A program made the position numbers and the translations under genes. From Bacillota bacterium (lineage in GTDB: Bacteria; Bacillota; Clostridia; Peptostreptococcales; Anaerovoracaceae), in NCBI GenBank assembly GCA_017397825.1, contig JAFQHT010000041.1, forward strand, positions 1 through 39,518: 39,518 bases of DNA. The letters run 5' to 3'. Shown one piece after another: positions 29,972-38,596 of the stretch (position 1 is the stretch's first letter; every line of letters begins with the position of its first letter). The notes below the pieces were generated by a model. That model was not told the origin of the DNA, searched no databases, and was given only the letters and a program-made list of their open reading frames with translations.

Positions 29972-30709
29972 ATGAAAAAAAATAATAAAATTTTACTTAT
30001 TCTCAGCCTGCTTGTATGCATAAACGCTCTGGCAGCAAGCATCCTTTCAAATATAACTCTGGGAACCATCCTGACATGGGTCCTTGCATTTATACTGCTT
30101 CTGTGCAGCTTCCGCACCGGTATAGCAGCAAGCAAACCTTTAAAGATTATAAAATATACATTGCTGGGGCTTTTCTGCCTGCTTCTTGCCGGCAGCTCAG
30201 TGCTTTATATCAGTGGCAGCCAGAACAATGTAACCTATGAGGAAGACGCAGTAATCGTTCTTGGCACCGGAGTCCGCGGCGAAGAACCTACCGAAAGCCT
30301 GAAACGCAGACTTGACGCTGCTGCTGCTTATCACGAAAAAAATCCTGATGCCCTCATTGTGGTTACCGGCGGCAAAGGTGATGACGAAAATCTTTCAGAA
30401 GCGGAAGTTATGGAGCGCTACCTTCTGAAATCCGGCATACCGCAGGAAATCATCATAAAAGAAGACCAGGCAACCAGCACTGAAGAAAACTTTATGTTTT
30501 CCGGCGGAATTCTGGGCAAGCGGCTCCCTTCCGGCTACAAAACCTGCTACATCAGTAACGACTTCCACATCTACCGCGCCGGACTTTATGCCCGCTACTT
30601 CGGTTTTCCTGACGCAACCCATGCCAGCGGCACTACGCCGTGGTACATGATAGTGCCAAACGGCCTGCGGGAAACTGTGGTGATTATAAAGACATTTATT
30701 ATTGGATAA
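29972..30709 (+). CDS. YdcF/SanA-like (DUF218) membrane protein
   Basis: The 245-residue protein starts by TTAAGGAGATACT-ATG. Three hydrophobic helices (about 7-28, 30-48, 57-80) precede a DUF218 domain with the family blocks AVIVLGTGVRGEEPTE (about 92-107), RRLDAAAAYHEKNPDALIVV, TGGKGDDENLSEAEVMERYL, EDQATSTEENF and VSNDFH-like SNDFHIYRAGLYA. Relatives are linked to cell envelope and peptidoglycan integrity (ElyC, SanA), but their enzymatic activity is not settled. Likely monocistronic, followed by a terminator. Confidence 0.85.
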   Translation: MKKNNKILLILSLLVCINALAASILSNITLGTILTWVLAFILLLCSFRTGIAASKPLKIIKYTLLGLFCLLLAGSSVLYISGSQNNVTYEEDAVIVLGTGVRGEEPTESLKRRLDAAAAYHEKNPDALIVVTGGKGDDENLSEAEVMERYLLKSGIPQEIIIKEDQATSTEENFMFSGGILGKRLPSGYKTCYISNDFHIYRAGLYARYFGFPDATHASGTTPWYMIVPNGLRETVVIIKTFIIG

Positions 30710-30712
30710 AAT

Positions 30713-30751
30713 AAAACCTCTTGAAGCTTCAAAGGCTCCAAGAGGTTTTTT
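30713..30751. terminator. Bidirectional terminator between ydcF-like and yfcE-like genes
   Basis: AAAACCTCTTG (30713-30723) pairs with CAAGAGGTTTT (30739-30749) over a 15-base loop, with a T run after it. Confidence 0.88.
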
Positions 30752-30769
30752 GCTATCTGAATTATTTTT

Positions 30770-31327
30770 CTACCCGGCATTCCACTCCATCTTCACTGCT
30801 CCATCCAGGTCTTTCCACAGGAAAGTTGCCTTTTCAGCAGCCATTTCCAATGTCATGTATCCGTGCCAGCTGTTCTCTTTAGGAATGGCAACAGAACCCG
30901 GGTTAATATAAACATAGTCTCCGTGGTCCACGCATTTTGGTACATGGGTGTGGCCATTGAGCAGAATATCGCCACCCTTCATCGGCGGCAGATTCTTTTC
31001 GTTGTAAATGTGGCCGTGGGTCACGTACATAAGTACATTTCCAACGGGCACCAGTGCATAATCCGCCAGAACAGGGAACTCCAGCACCATCTGGTCAACT
31101 TCTGCCTCGCAGTTTCCGCGGACGCAGAGAATCTGGTCTTTTATCTCGTTAAGCATTGCAATAACTGTCTTTGGGGCATAACCTTCCGGCAGGTCGTTGC
31201 GCGGTCCATGGTAGAGCACATCACCGAGGAGCAGCATCCTGTCAGCCCCTTCAGCGGCGTAAGCCTCAAGAAGCTTTCTGCAGTAATATTCCGAACCATG
31301 TATGTCAGATGCAATCATCCATTTCAT
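30770..31327 (-). CDS. Metallophosphoesterase, YfcE-type phosphodiesterase
   Basis: The start at ATG 31327 (MKWMIASDIHGS) follows GGAGGAAAATAAT, 1 base after the upstream stop; 185 residues, the family's usual size. Metal-binding blocks are complete: SDIHGS, LLGDVLYHGPRND, VRGNCE, THGH and LNGHTH. YfcE-like enzymes hydrolyse phosphodiesters such as bis-pNPP in vitro; a physiological substrate is not established. It is the last gene of an operon with the 198-residue protein and CoA-disulfide reductase. Confidence 0.9.
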   Translation of the reverse strand: MKWMIASDIHGSEYYCRKLLEAYAAEGADRMLLLGDVLYHGPRNDLPEGYAPKTVIAMLNEIKDQILCVRGNCEAEVDQMVLEFPVLADYALVPVGNVLMYVTHGHIYNEKNLPPMKGGDILLNGHTHVPKCVDHGDYVYINPGSVAIPKENSWHGYMTLEMAAEKATFLWKDLDGAVKMEWNAG

Positions 31328-31328
31328 A

Positions 31329-31925
31329 TTATTTTCCTCCATTTCCCATGCCCACAAAATCCAGCACCGGTGTGTTGAACAGGCTGAAATCTTTTTCCTC
31401 GCTTGCCGCCTCGTAATATTCACGGGCCGCACGGCACATGCGCAGGCAGAACTGCTCGATGTCGATCCGGATATCCAGACTTTCCTTACCTGAACTGCTC
31501 TCCATATTCTGACACACAGATGTCCCGCAGTTTACTCCCAGATGAAAGCGGACTGCCGTATCATCGTCTTCTTCGTTGATAAACCCTTTGTTCTGGTGCA
31601 GGTATTCGCACCTGAGCTGCCAGCAGCGCTGGCCACAGATGTATGGGTCCTCATCCTCTTCGCTGAGTTTGAAAAAAGGTGCGGCAAAATCATCAAACCA
31701 CTGGCGGTACTGAGCACCCACGTCACGCATAGGTCTTTTCTGCAGATCCATCATTACGCGGCCGTCTCTGTAGCGACGCACCGCATCGGGAAATTCAATG
31801 CCGCCGCAGATATCCGGCAAAGTCAGTGCCAGAGCTAGAGCTGACTGCCAGCGTCCATCCTCAATATTCAGTTCGACTTCCTCTACTCTGCTCATGAATG
31901 TGAAATTTATATTTCTTCTGTCCAT
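31329..31925 (-). CDS. Conserved hypothetical protein, 198 aa
   Basis: The 198-residue protein has no signal peptide or membrane segment. Features: SALALALTLPDICGGIEFPD (about residues 28-47), CGQRCWQLRCEYLHQN (mid) and a final IDIEQFCLRMCRAAREYYEA. The cysteine pairs and the YLHQN-like end could bind metal or nucleic acid, but I do not recognise a characterised family. The GGAGG site lies 13 bases before the start, which is long. It is 21 bases after CoA-disulfide reductase and 1 base before yfcE, clearly in an operon. Confidence 0.68.
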   Translation of the reverse strand: MDRRNINFTFMSRVEEVELNIEDGRWQSALALALTLPDICGGIEFPDAVRRYRDGRVMMDLQKRPMRDVGAQYRQWFDDFAAPFFKLSEEDEDPYICGQRCWQLRCEYLHQNKGFINEEDDDTAVRFHLGVNCGTSVCQNMESSSGKESLDIRIDIEQFCLRMCRAAREYYEAASEEKDFSLFNTPVLDFVGMGNGGK

Positions 31926-31946
31926 TTTTACTTCTTTACCTCCGGA

Positions 31947-33614
31947 TTATATCGAAAGCATTTTTCTGTCAGCAGAAACTACAGCATAGTACCTGTAGCC
32001 TCCGGTGAAGTTATATGTTTCAAAGCCTTTTTCTGCAAGGATTCTGCTTGCTACGTAGCTTCTCACTCCGCTTTCGCAGATTACATAAACCGGCTTGCCC
32101 GGATCAATTTCATCAATACGCTCACGAAGCTCGTCAACCGGTATATTTTTAAAACCGCTGATGTGACCCATCTGATATTCTTCTCCTGTTCTCGCATCCA
32201 GCAAAGTCACACTGCCGTCTCTTGGAAGCTGGCTTTCTTCTTCCAGATACCACTGCTTAAGCAGGCCCTTTTCAATATTTTCTGCCATGAAACCTGCCAT
32301 GTTGACAGGGTCCTTTGCAGATGAAAACGGTGGTGCATAAGCAAGTTCCAGGTCTTTCAGCTGTGTTGCCTTAAGCCCTGCATGAATGGCAACAGAAAGC
32401 ACATCAATCCTCTTGTCAACTCCCCCGTAACCCACAATCTGAGCTCCCAGAATACGGAAAGTTTCCTTTTCGAAGACAACTTTCATCATCATCGGACTGC
32501 CGCCCGGATAATATCCCGCATGGTTCATCGGTGAAAGAATAACCTTATCCACATCCAGTCCTGCTTTTTTTGCGTTGGCCTCATTAAGCCCCGTGGATGC
32601 AGCCGTCATGCTGAAAATCTTTATAATTGAACTTCCCTGAGACCCCTTGTAGATGCTGCTTCCGCCGCAGATATTGTCCGCAGCAACTCTTCCCTGCTTG
32701 TTTGCAGGTCCTGCCAAAGCAATAAGTGCATCATCGCCTGTAACATAGTGTTTTACCTGTACAGCATCACCGACAGCATAGATATCAGCAACTGAAGTTT
32801 CCATGCGCTCATTGACTGCAATACTGCCTTTGATTCCCCTTGCGAGTCCGGCAGATTCAGCAAGTGCAGAATCCGGCACAACCCCTATGGCCAGAATCAC
32901 CATGTCTGCCTGAAGCTTTTCGCCGCCGTCAAGAAGTACACTGATTTCTTCACCATTTTCCTCAAATCCTTCCACGTTGCGCCCGAGGGCAAGCTTTACA
33001 CCATTTCTCCTTACTTCCCCATGTATAAATGCTGCCATGTCATAATCAAATGGATTCATGAGCTGCTTCGGCCGCTGAACTATGGTAACATCCATGCCGC
33101 GGTCTCTCAGGTTTTCGGCCACTTCAAGACCGATGAACCCGCCGCCTGCGATAACTGCCTTCGCAGGCTTTTTCATTTCTATGTAGCTGTAAATGCGCAA
33201 AGTATCTTCTACTGTGCGCAGAGTAAAAATCTTCTTCGAATCAACTCCCGGAAGATCCGGAATTACCGGCTTTGCACCAGGAGAAAGCAGGAGCTTGTCG
33301 TAGCTTTCTTCAAAATTTTCCCCTGTCATCAGATTCTTTACTGAAACTGTTTTCCTTTCAGGATTGACAGCAGTCACCTCATGGCGCACTCTCATATCAA
33401 TACGGAAGCGTGCATACATGCTTTCAGGAGACTGAAGGCTCAGCTCTTCCTCATCTTCAATGACCCCGCCCAGATAATATGGTAAACCGCAGTTTGCATA
33501 GGAAACATATCCGGAACGCTCAAAAACAATGATTTCCGCATTTTCATCAAGTCTTCTGATTCTTGCCGCAGCAGTTGCACCGCCTGCCACTCCTCCTACA
33601 ATAACAACTTTCAT
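31947..33614 (-). CDS. CoA-disulfide reductase fused to rhodanese domain
   Basis: The 555-residue flavoprotein has an N-terminal FAD motif (VVIVGGVAGGATAAARIRRL), an active-site Cys42 in SYANCGLPYYLG (single Cys, as in CoA-disulfide reductases and NADH oxidase/persulfide reductases), a NAD(P) motif VIAGGGFIGLEVAENL and a second FAD motif DIYAVGDAVQV. The C-terminal 110 residues form a rhodanese domain with catalytic Cys513 in VICESGVRS. This is the CoADR-RHD architecture that reduces CoA disulfide/persulfide or polysulfide. Start by AGGTGCTTTT-ATG. It belongs to redox or sulfur homeostasis of an anaerobe. It lies downstream of the radical SAM gene by 66 bases. Confidence 0.92.
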   Translation of the reverse strand: MKVVIVGGVAGGATAAARIRRLDENAEIIVFERSGYVSYANCGLPYYLGGVIEDEEELSLQSPESMYARFRIDMRVRHEVTAVNPERKTVSVKNLMTGENFEESYDKLLLSPGAKPVIPDLPGVDSKKIFTLRTVEDTLRIYSYIEMKKPAKAVIAGGGFIGLEVAENLRDRGMDVTIVQRPKQLMNPFDYDMAAFIHGEVRRNGVKLALGRNVEGFEENGEEISVLLDGGEKLQADMVILAIGVVPDSALAESAGLARGIKGSIAVNERMETSVADIYAVGDAVQVKHYVTGDDALIALAGPANKQGRVAADNICGGSSIYKGSQGSSIIKIFSMTAASTGLNEANAKKAGLDVDKVILSPMNHAGYYPGGSPMMMKVVFEKETFRILGAQIVGYGGVDKRIDVLSVAIHAGLKATQLKDLELAYAPPFSSAKDPVNMAGFMAENIEKGLLKQWYLEEESQLPRDGSVTLLDARTGEEYQMGHISGFKNIPVDELRERIDEIDPGKPVYVICESGVRSYVASRILAEKGFETYNFTGGYRYYAVVSADRKMLSI

Positions 33615-33680
33615 AAAAGCACCTGCCCTTTCAATTTAATTCTGTCTTTATTTTACCAAATCTGAAAATATGCTCCGTAA

Positions 33681-34511
33681 CTAAGTTACAAACCGCTGTG
33701 CGTATCCGCACCGCCGGCAAAGCTCTTCTGCAGCATGGCGTCCTTCAAAACCTTCTCTGATTGCACAGCCGCGAGGTGCATTTACAATCTCATCAATGCT
33801 GTTTTCAAAAATATTTCCAAGTTCAAGCAGGCCATCGCTGTCCAGGCAACATGGCACCACCCTTCCGTCACAGAGAATTCCGAAATGGTCACGAAGCCCG
33901 TAGCAGTACACTTCTTCGCCATACAAAGGAGCCTCCATGTCCGGCCACTCGAAACGGTCACCCCACTCAAGGTGGAGTTTATGATGAATCCTCAGACCTC
34001 TGGTGTTTTCTTCCCACTCGCCGCTGATGTGGTTTCGCAGGAACTCCAGCGCCAGGTCTGCCCGGCCATCATCAAAGCCTTTGTTCCAGAGCCTCATGAC
34101 CACGATAATGCCCGCCTGAGAGGCTTTTTCTGCAAAATCAGCCACTTGCCCCATATACTTGAGAAAACCCGTCTCATCATCATTTTCGAAGCTGTGGAGG
34201 GAAATATTCACCTTATATACCCCTGATTCAATCAGTTCTTCGCCACGTTCCACCAGTAACGTACCGTTGGTGGTTATTACAGAAAGGAAACCCTTTCCGG
34301 ATGCAATTCTTATGAACTCCTGCAGCAGCGGGTGCATCAGCGGCTCACCCATCAGATGATAGTATATGTACTTTGTATGGCCCTCCAGCTTATCAAGAAC
34401 AGCACAAAACTGCTCTCTGGTCATAGCTCCGGCCTCCCGCCCGTGCCCATGACAAAAAGAGCAATTCATATTGCATATATTTGTTATTTCAACGTAAACT
34501 TTTGAGTACAT
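33681..34511 (-). CDS. Radical SAM/SPASM domain protein
   Basis: The 276-residue enzyme has the radical SAM CX3CX2C motif at Cys13, Cys17 and Cys20 (CNMNCSFC), GEPLMHP, TTNGTLL and a C-terminal SPASM-like auxiliary cluster region (YCYGLRDHFGILCDG, VVPCCLD, ELCRRCGY). Such enzymes modify peptides or proteins, mature cofactors or anchor to sulfatase-type substrates. No precursor peptide was found next to it. Its ATG overlaps the stop codon of the LURP-like gene by one base (TAATG), so the two are coupled. Substrate unknown. Confidence 0.88.
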   Translation of the reverse strand: MYSKVYVEITNICNMNCSFCHGHGREAGAMTREQFCAVLDKLEGHTKYIYYHLMGEPLMHPLLQEFIRIASGKGFLSVITTNGTLLVERGEELIESGVYKVNISLHSFENDDETGFLKYMGQVADFAEKASQAGIIVVMRLWNKGFDDGRADLALEFLRNHISGEWEENTRGLRIHHKLHLEWGDRFEWPDMEAPLYGEEVYCYGLRDHFGILCDGRVVPCCLDSDGLLELGNIFENSIDEIVNAPRGCAIREGFEGRHAAEELCRRCGYAQRFVT

Positions 34512-34996
34512 TAATCGTCCTTCTTGTCCACATGTATTTCTTCGAGACCGTACTCGATGGCCACCACCAGACCCACAACCTGAAGCTGATCCCTTATGTC
34601 GTCCACGGCGATCTCATAAAATTCCTTTGAAGACCTCTGTTTAGGCTTCACTTCAGCAACCGTACGGCCGCCATCCTTTATCTCGTAACCGTCACCGATG
34701 AGGCGTGTTCTAACCTCCCAGCCGGTGCCTTCTATCTTATACTTATCCCTCACCGGATTGAGCCCCTTTTTAACCTCCAGAACTTTACAGCCGTCCACAT
34801 ATACACCGTATTTTGTGACAAGACCGTGTTCTTCTCTCACCTCTGCGGCCAGGTTGTTTTTTCTGTCACGGATTCTGATTTTCTGAGAAATAAAATCAGA
34901 AGCGTCAAGGTCATAGATTTCCTTGCCCCGGTCGTCTTCAATATGGTAATCCTGACTTCCCATCAGGCTTTTTTTCTTTCTTAAATAAAGCTTCAT
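34511..34996 (-). CDS. LURP-one-related / tubby C2-fold protein
   Basis: The 161-residue protein starts by GAGGAGACAATTT-ATG. MKLYLRKKKSLMGSQDYHIE, IYDLDASDFISQKI, LAAEVREEHGLVTKYGVYVD and GWEVRTRLIGDGYEIKDGGR are typical of the LURP-one/YxjI family, a beta-barrel with a buried helix. Function is not established; a phospholipid scramblase-like fold is often noted. It is coupled to the radical SAM gene. Confidence 0.72.
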   Translation of the reverse strand: MKLYLRKKKSLMGSQDYHIEDDRGKEIYDLDASDFISQKIRIRDRKNNLAAEVREEHGLVTKYGVYVDGCKVLEVKKGLNPVRDKYKIEGTGWEVRTRLIGDGYEIKDGGRTVAEVKPKQRSSKEFYEIAVDDIRDQLQVVGLVVAIEYGLEEIHVDKKDD

Positions 34997-35008
34997 AAAT
35001 TGTCTCCT

Positions 35009-35841
35009 CTATTCTTCAGCACCAGCCGGCATTCCAATTCTGTAAGATGCTACGTACTCCATGCCTTCCTCCGTCTCAATTGCCGGATTTTCGCGGACAA
35101 ATGCCGCCTCAATGCCCTTTTCCTCCGCACCGAGAGCAAAATGACAAAGGGCAATGCCCATATCAACCTTCTGCATATCCAGCCTGCCGCCGCTGAAGCC
35201 TTTGCCACGCTTCAGGTAAAAATGTACCATAGGCCGGCTTTCACCACTCTCCACGGCTGCTTGTTCAAAGCAGAAGGAGCCAGCCGTACCATTTCCAGAG
35301 GAAAAGCCAGATTTCCTGCATTTTCAGCTGTCAGCGGCACGGTGAAATCACCATCAAAGAAAAGCTCCCCGAAAGGCAGACGCTCGTCAGCCTTGATAGC
35401 CTTACGCATTACAGTTTCCTTTACGGACATTTTTTTAGCCGGATAACCCAGCGGACTTGCACAAGGCATCATTTCGTCATCGCCAAGCTCCATTGCAGCC
35501 TCATAGGCCGGTCTGTTCATGGTTCCTCCCAGCCACACTGTGCCAAGGCCAAGGGACCAGGCATACAGCACGAAAGTCTCAAAAGTATACCCGAAGGCCA
35601 CGCAGGCATCACCGCCGGCCTTGATTTTTCCGGCCACATAAAGGTCTGTGCCGCTTACCACCGGGCAGCTGAGCCCGTGCTCACCTGCTTCCATGAACCG
35701 GAACTCAACAGGCAGGTTGTAAGGATTCTTTATGGTCTGTCCGAAAGCAAGCAGCTGTTCCCGCAACGCCTCATCAACAATGCGCTTTTCGTAGGTGCGC
35801 ACACTTCTTCTTGCTTTAATACATTCTGAATAATTTGTCAT
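35009..35841 (-). pseudogene. Nitroreductase-family protein, frameshifted near 35215-35235
   Basis: Two overlapping frames together make one nitroreductase. The first (from ATG 35841 to a stop at 35212) has RRSVRTYEKR, YAWSLGLGTVWLGG, SPLGYPAKKMS and ends at LNKQPWRVVKAG. The second resumes at MVHFYLKRGKGFSGGR, then DMQKVDMGIALCHFALG, which in homologues follows directly. About one base seems to be missing close to GCCGGCCTATGG or the following run of five T. Family members reduce nitro or quinone groups with FMN and NAD(P)H. A sequencing or assembly error, a real mutation or a -1 frameshift at TTTTT are all possible. Neighbours are intact. Confidence 0.8.
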
Positions 35842-35845
35842 ATTA

Positions 35846-36391
35846 TTATCTCCCCGATATTCTGTCAGTTATTTCCCTAAAAAGTTCAATGTACGCTGCC
35901 TCTGATTTTTCAAAAGGCTCGTACTCATATCCGGGTCTGATGCAGGTTTCAGGAAGCTCCACATCCATATCAAGTAAAAATTTAAGATCGTACATCAGCA
36001 GCGCATCGTCGATTGCCTTTACGGCAGCTGCCTCCTCTGCAGTAAGCCTGCGCCCGATGAACTTCTCATAAATACAGTCCAGGAGCCTGTTTTCATACTC
36101 CCTGTACTGAGGAAAAAGATTGTCTTTTATAGGCTTCGGCAGGTCCAGCATATATGCCTCCGACGCATCGTGAAGCAGGCAGGCTAAAGCTATAATGTCC
36201 GAGTATCCCCGCGCCCGTGCCTCCTGCGCGCAGTACACGCAGTGCCTTGCTACCGGAAAGAAAACCTTTGCATGGCCTCCGCCGCGGCAGATAAAAGAAA
36301 GGGCATGAGCAACGTCACCGATATGGATGGTCTCTGCCTGAGGGTTTTCAATATTCACCTGCCTGCCGCCGTAGGTGTTTATAATGGTCAT
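35846..36391 (-). CDS. HD-domain phosphohydrolase (YfbR-like)
   Basis: The 181-residue protein starts by GGAGACGGAT-ATG. HD motifs: His50 in FPVARHCVYCAQEA, His74-Asp75 in LLHDASEAYMLDLPKPIK, and Asp in KAIDDALL. This pattern is close to YfbR-type 5'-deoxynucleotidases, suggesting nucleotide dephosphorylation; other HD hydrolases cannot be excluded. It ends 4 bases before the nitroreductase start. The operon seems to run from the exonuclease gene downwards. Confidence 0.83.
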   Translation of the reverse strand: MTIINTYGGRQVNIENPQAETIHIGDVAHALSFICRGGGHAKVFFPVARHCVYCAQEARARGYSDIIALACLLHDASEAYMLDLPKPIKDNLFPQYREYENRLLDCIYEKFIGRRLTAEEAAAVKAIDDALLMYDLKFLLDMDVELPETCIRPGYEYEPFEKSEAAYIELFREITDRISGR

Positions 36392-36422
36392 ATCCGTCTC
36401 CTTTTCCTCGCCTTTCCGCCGC

Positions 36423-37004
36423 CTAAAACATACTTATCTGAGGCGGATTGTTTCTTTCCTCCAGGTCCCTTGCCAGAAGCTCAAAAACCTGCTGATTCAT
36501 GCGACAATCCTTAAGAGCCCTGTGGGCGCCGCTTGTATCGATACCGTAATATGCCGCCAGATCCACCAGCCTGTGGTGCCTCAGCTTTGGCAGCACCTGC
36601 CTTGCAAAATGCAGCGTATCTATGTAATCATTGCCAGGAATCTTATTCCAGAACCTGCGCGCGTCCCTGTACAGAAACTTCATGTCGAAAGCCTGTATGT
36701 TATGTCCTACCAGCACCATGTCCCCTGCAAAAGCAAGAAACTCCGCCAGCGCCTGGCGGAAAACCGGACTGCCCGCCACCATATCATCAGTTATGCCATT
36801 GACCTGACTTGCCCCGTAAGGAATGGGCACCTGAGGGTTCACCAGAGTGCTGAATTCACCGGTTACAAGGCCGCCTTCGACTTTGACTGCCGAAATCTCC
36901 ACAACCTGATCCCGCGCCGCCGAAATCCCCGTGGTTTCCAGGTCAAAGACCACATAGTCAGGTACATATATTGTTTTGTGCTCGCCCAGTTTGCTGCCCA
37001 GCAT
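36423..37004 (-). CDS. DEDDh 3'-5' exonuclease (DNA polymerase III epsilon-like)
   Basis: The 193-residue protein has the DEDDh residues: Asp21 and Glu23 in VFDLETTG, a middle Asp in VGHNIQAFDMKFL, and His/Asp in AHRALKDCRMN. The motif order and length match the stand-alone epsilon/PolC-type exonuclease family, which removes nucleotides during proofreading or RNA/DNA turnover. The GGAGG site lies 13 bases before ATG. It appears to be the first gene of the downstream operon (HD, nitroreductase, LURP, radical SAM). Confidence 0.9.
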   Translation of the reverse strand: MLGSKLGEHKTIYVPDYVVFDLETTGISAARDQVVEISAVKVEGGLVTGEFSTLVNPQVPIPYGASQVNGITDDMVAGSPVFRQALAEFLAFAGDMVLVGHNIQAFDMKFLYRDARRFWNKIPGNDYIDTLHFARQVLPKLRHHRLVDLAAYYGIDTSGAHRALKDCRMNQQVFELLARDLEERNNPPQISMF

Positions 37005-37042
37005 GATGTGCTTCTTTCCTCCTGTGATTGGTATTTTCTGTT

Positions 37043-37051
37043 ATTATACCA
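37043..37051 (-). promoter_or_regulatory. Extended -10 promoter of the exonuclease operon
   Basis: On the minus strand TGGTATAAT (-10 at 37048-37043) lies about 40 bases before the start codon. No good -35 was seen. Confidence 0.5.
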
Positions 37052-37099
37052 CAAAGGCTGATGCATTACACTAAACTTTTGCTCCGGCAAGACCAATAA

Positions 37100-37369
37100 T
37101 CAGCTGATTCCTTTTTTCAGCCGTTCCTGGGCATATTGCAGCGCCAGCTTAACATCATGAATGCTTTCAAAATCCTCCGGCAGGCAATGCTCCAGCTCCC
37201 CGCGGGAAAAGCTGCTGTATGTGCAGTGAGCTGCTGCGCAGGCCTGAAGTTCAGCCCATCTGAGCTGAAGCTCCCTGATTCTGCTTTTTAACAGCTGTGC
37301 TTCATCCGGATAACCATAATCACGTTCATAAGGTCTTAAATTCATCACTTGTTCCATACAGTACTGCAT
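37100..37369 (-). CDS. Small coiled-coil-like protein, unknown (89 aa)
   Basis: The start at ATG 37369 (MQYCMEQVMNLRPYERDYGY) follows AAAAAAGGAGGTAGGCAC; the open frame further upstream crosses the promoter region. The middle is a likely amphipathic helix or coiled coil (DEAQLLKSRIRELQLRWAEL), followed by cysteines and a C-terminal helix VKLALQYAQERLKKG. No membrane segment or known family. A TATAAT (minus strand, 37423-37418) precedes it. Likely a small cytoplasmic protein of its own transcription unit. Confidence 0.6.
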   Translation of the reverse strand: MQYCMEQVMNLRPYERDYGYPDEAQLLKSRIRELQLRWAELQACAAAHCTYSSFSRGELEHCLPEDFESIHDVKLALQYAQERLKKGIS

Positions 37370-37483
37370 GTGCCTACCTCCTTTTTTAATTAAAAGTCCG
37401 ATTCTACCCCTTCTGTGATTATAGTGTAACAAAGGAGATGTACCATAAAACGGACTGATTTCCGGATGCCACCAAAAAACCAC

Positions 37484-37506
37484 AAAACCCGCTATATGCG
37501 GGTTTT
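37484..37506 (-). terminator. Terminator of the toxin-antitoxin locus
   Basis: AAAACCCGC (37484-37492) and GCGGGTTTT (37498-37506) form a 9-bp stem with a 5-base loop 46 bases after the antitoxin stop codon; T-rich sequence follows on the minus strand. Confidence 0.82.
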
Positions 37507-37551
37507 ACGATTCTTTTGGAAAAGTTAATGATATTTAGCTTTATAAACCTG

Positions 37552-38556
37552 CTAACAACCTTTAATTTGTTTTACTATATACTTCTTTATTTCTTCGACA
37601 TCATTTAAACTAAATTTTTCATTCACCTTATCAAAATATTGTTTTATTTCATCTTTAGAAATCACGTTATTGGACGATTCATCCGGCAGAAGCCCTTCTC
37701 TTTCATTAAACCAAGGTTCCTCTTTATGAGTAATTATTTCAAGAGTTTTTCCACTATACAGCCCGAATGAATTCAGAACCAAATCAATTGTGGTTATTTC
37801 ATCTTCGGTAAGTTCTTTAAAACGATCTCTTAAAATTACAAAACGTTTATCTTCAATAGGGCTATATTTAAATGTTTTAAACAATTCGTATACTTCCTTA
37901 TATGCCGGTCCATGTGTCCAGGCCTGGCAGTCTTCAACAAATAAAGGCCGACCAAAATTGACCATATGGATTCCCTGAATAAAATAAAGCATTTTTTGTA
38001 ACGCAAGAGGTGTTATCTCTTCAGTTTTTTCAAAAATGTAGGATATTGATGAAAGCAGTTTGCCAGATAAACTGAATAGATCTTCCAATTCTTCTGCACA
38101 TTTCAGTGCTTTTTTATAAGCAGTTTCTCCTATTTTTTCCTTTGCCTTATTTAAGCATTTAATCATATACCCAGGTTCCCTGAGTGCTTTTTTAATAATA
38201 TCAGAGTATTCTTTTGACGGCACCTGCCCCTGTAAATAACGGGTAACTGTTATTTCCCCGAAGCCAAGCGCAAGAGATACCGGTGCTTTCCCTATGTTGT
38301 ATATTTCCATAAGGGTTTCAACATCTGAAATGCTAACAATATCCTCCTTTTCGCGGAACTGACGATCCATCTCCTCAGTTCTTAAATCAATAATTCCCGG
38401 AACATTAATCTCCATGCCGCAGTCATCACAAAATGCACGTGTCAATTCAATATCATATTCTTTTTCTTTGATAATGCATTTTTTCATTACTTTTTTAAAC
38501 GAGTACGAGCATTCTTTACGACATTCCGGACAAAATGTGTGTTTCTCCTTTCCCAT
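37552..38556 (-). CDS. Antitoxin: MqsA-like zinc-finger/HTH fused to SocA (Panacea, DUF4065) domain
   Basis: The 334-residue protein starts by AGGGAGGAAATAGAA-ATG. The N-terminus has two Cys pairs (CPECRKEC near residue 9-16 and CDDCG near 43-47), as in MqsA/YgiT zinc domains. An HTH of MqsA/Xre type follows (about 70-135: EIYNIGKAPVSLALGFGEIT, VTRYLQGQVPSKEY). The C-terminal 170 residues form a SocA/GepA-like domain (LALQKMLYFIQGIHMVNFGR, DCQAWTHGPAYKEVYELF), the toxin-neutralising Panacea fold. It should bind DNA through the HTH and the toxin through SocA. It is 40 bases after the toxin gene; toxin first, as in mqsRA. Confidence 0.85.
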   Translation of the reverse strand: MGKEKHTFCPECRKECSYSFKKVMKKCIIKEKEYDIELTRAFCDDCGMEINVPGIIDLRTEEMDRQFREKEDIVSISDVETLMEIYNIGKAPVSLALGFGEITVTRYLQGQVPSKEYSDIIKKALREPGYMIKCLNKAKEKIGETAYKKALKCAEELEDLFSLSGKLLSSISYIFEKTEEITPLALQKMLYFIQGIHMVNFGRPLFVEDCQAWTHGPAYKEVYELFKTFKYSPIEDKRFVILRDRFKELTEDEITTIDLVLNSFGLYSGKTLEIITHKEEPWFNEREGLLPDESSNNVISKDEIKQYFDKVNEKFSLNDVEEIKKYIVKQIKGC

Positions 38557-38596
38557 TTCTATTTCCTCCCTAAAAATCTATATATAAAGTAATTTT

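Noticed and set aside
33681-34511. A RiPP gene cluster around the radical SAM/SPASM enzyme
   Set aside because: No short precursor-like ORF with a leader or core peptide, no transporter and no peptidase adjoin it; the coupled partner is a LURP-one-like protein.
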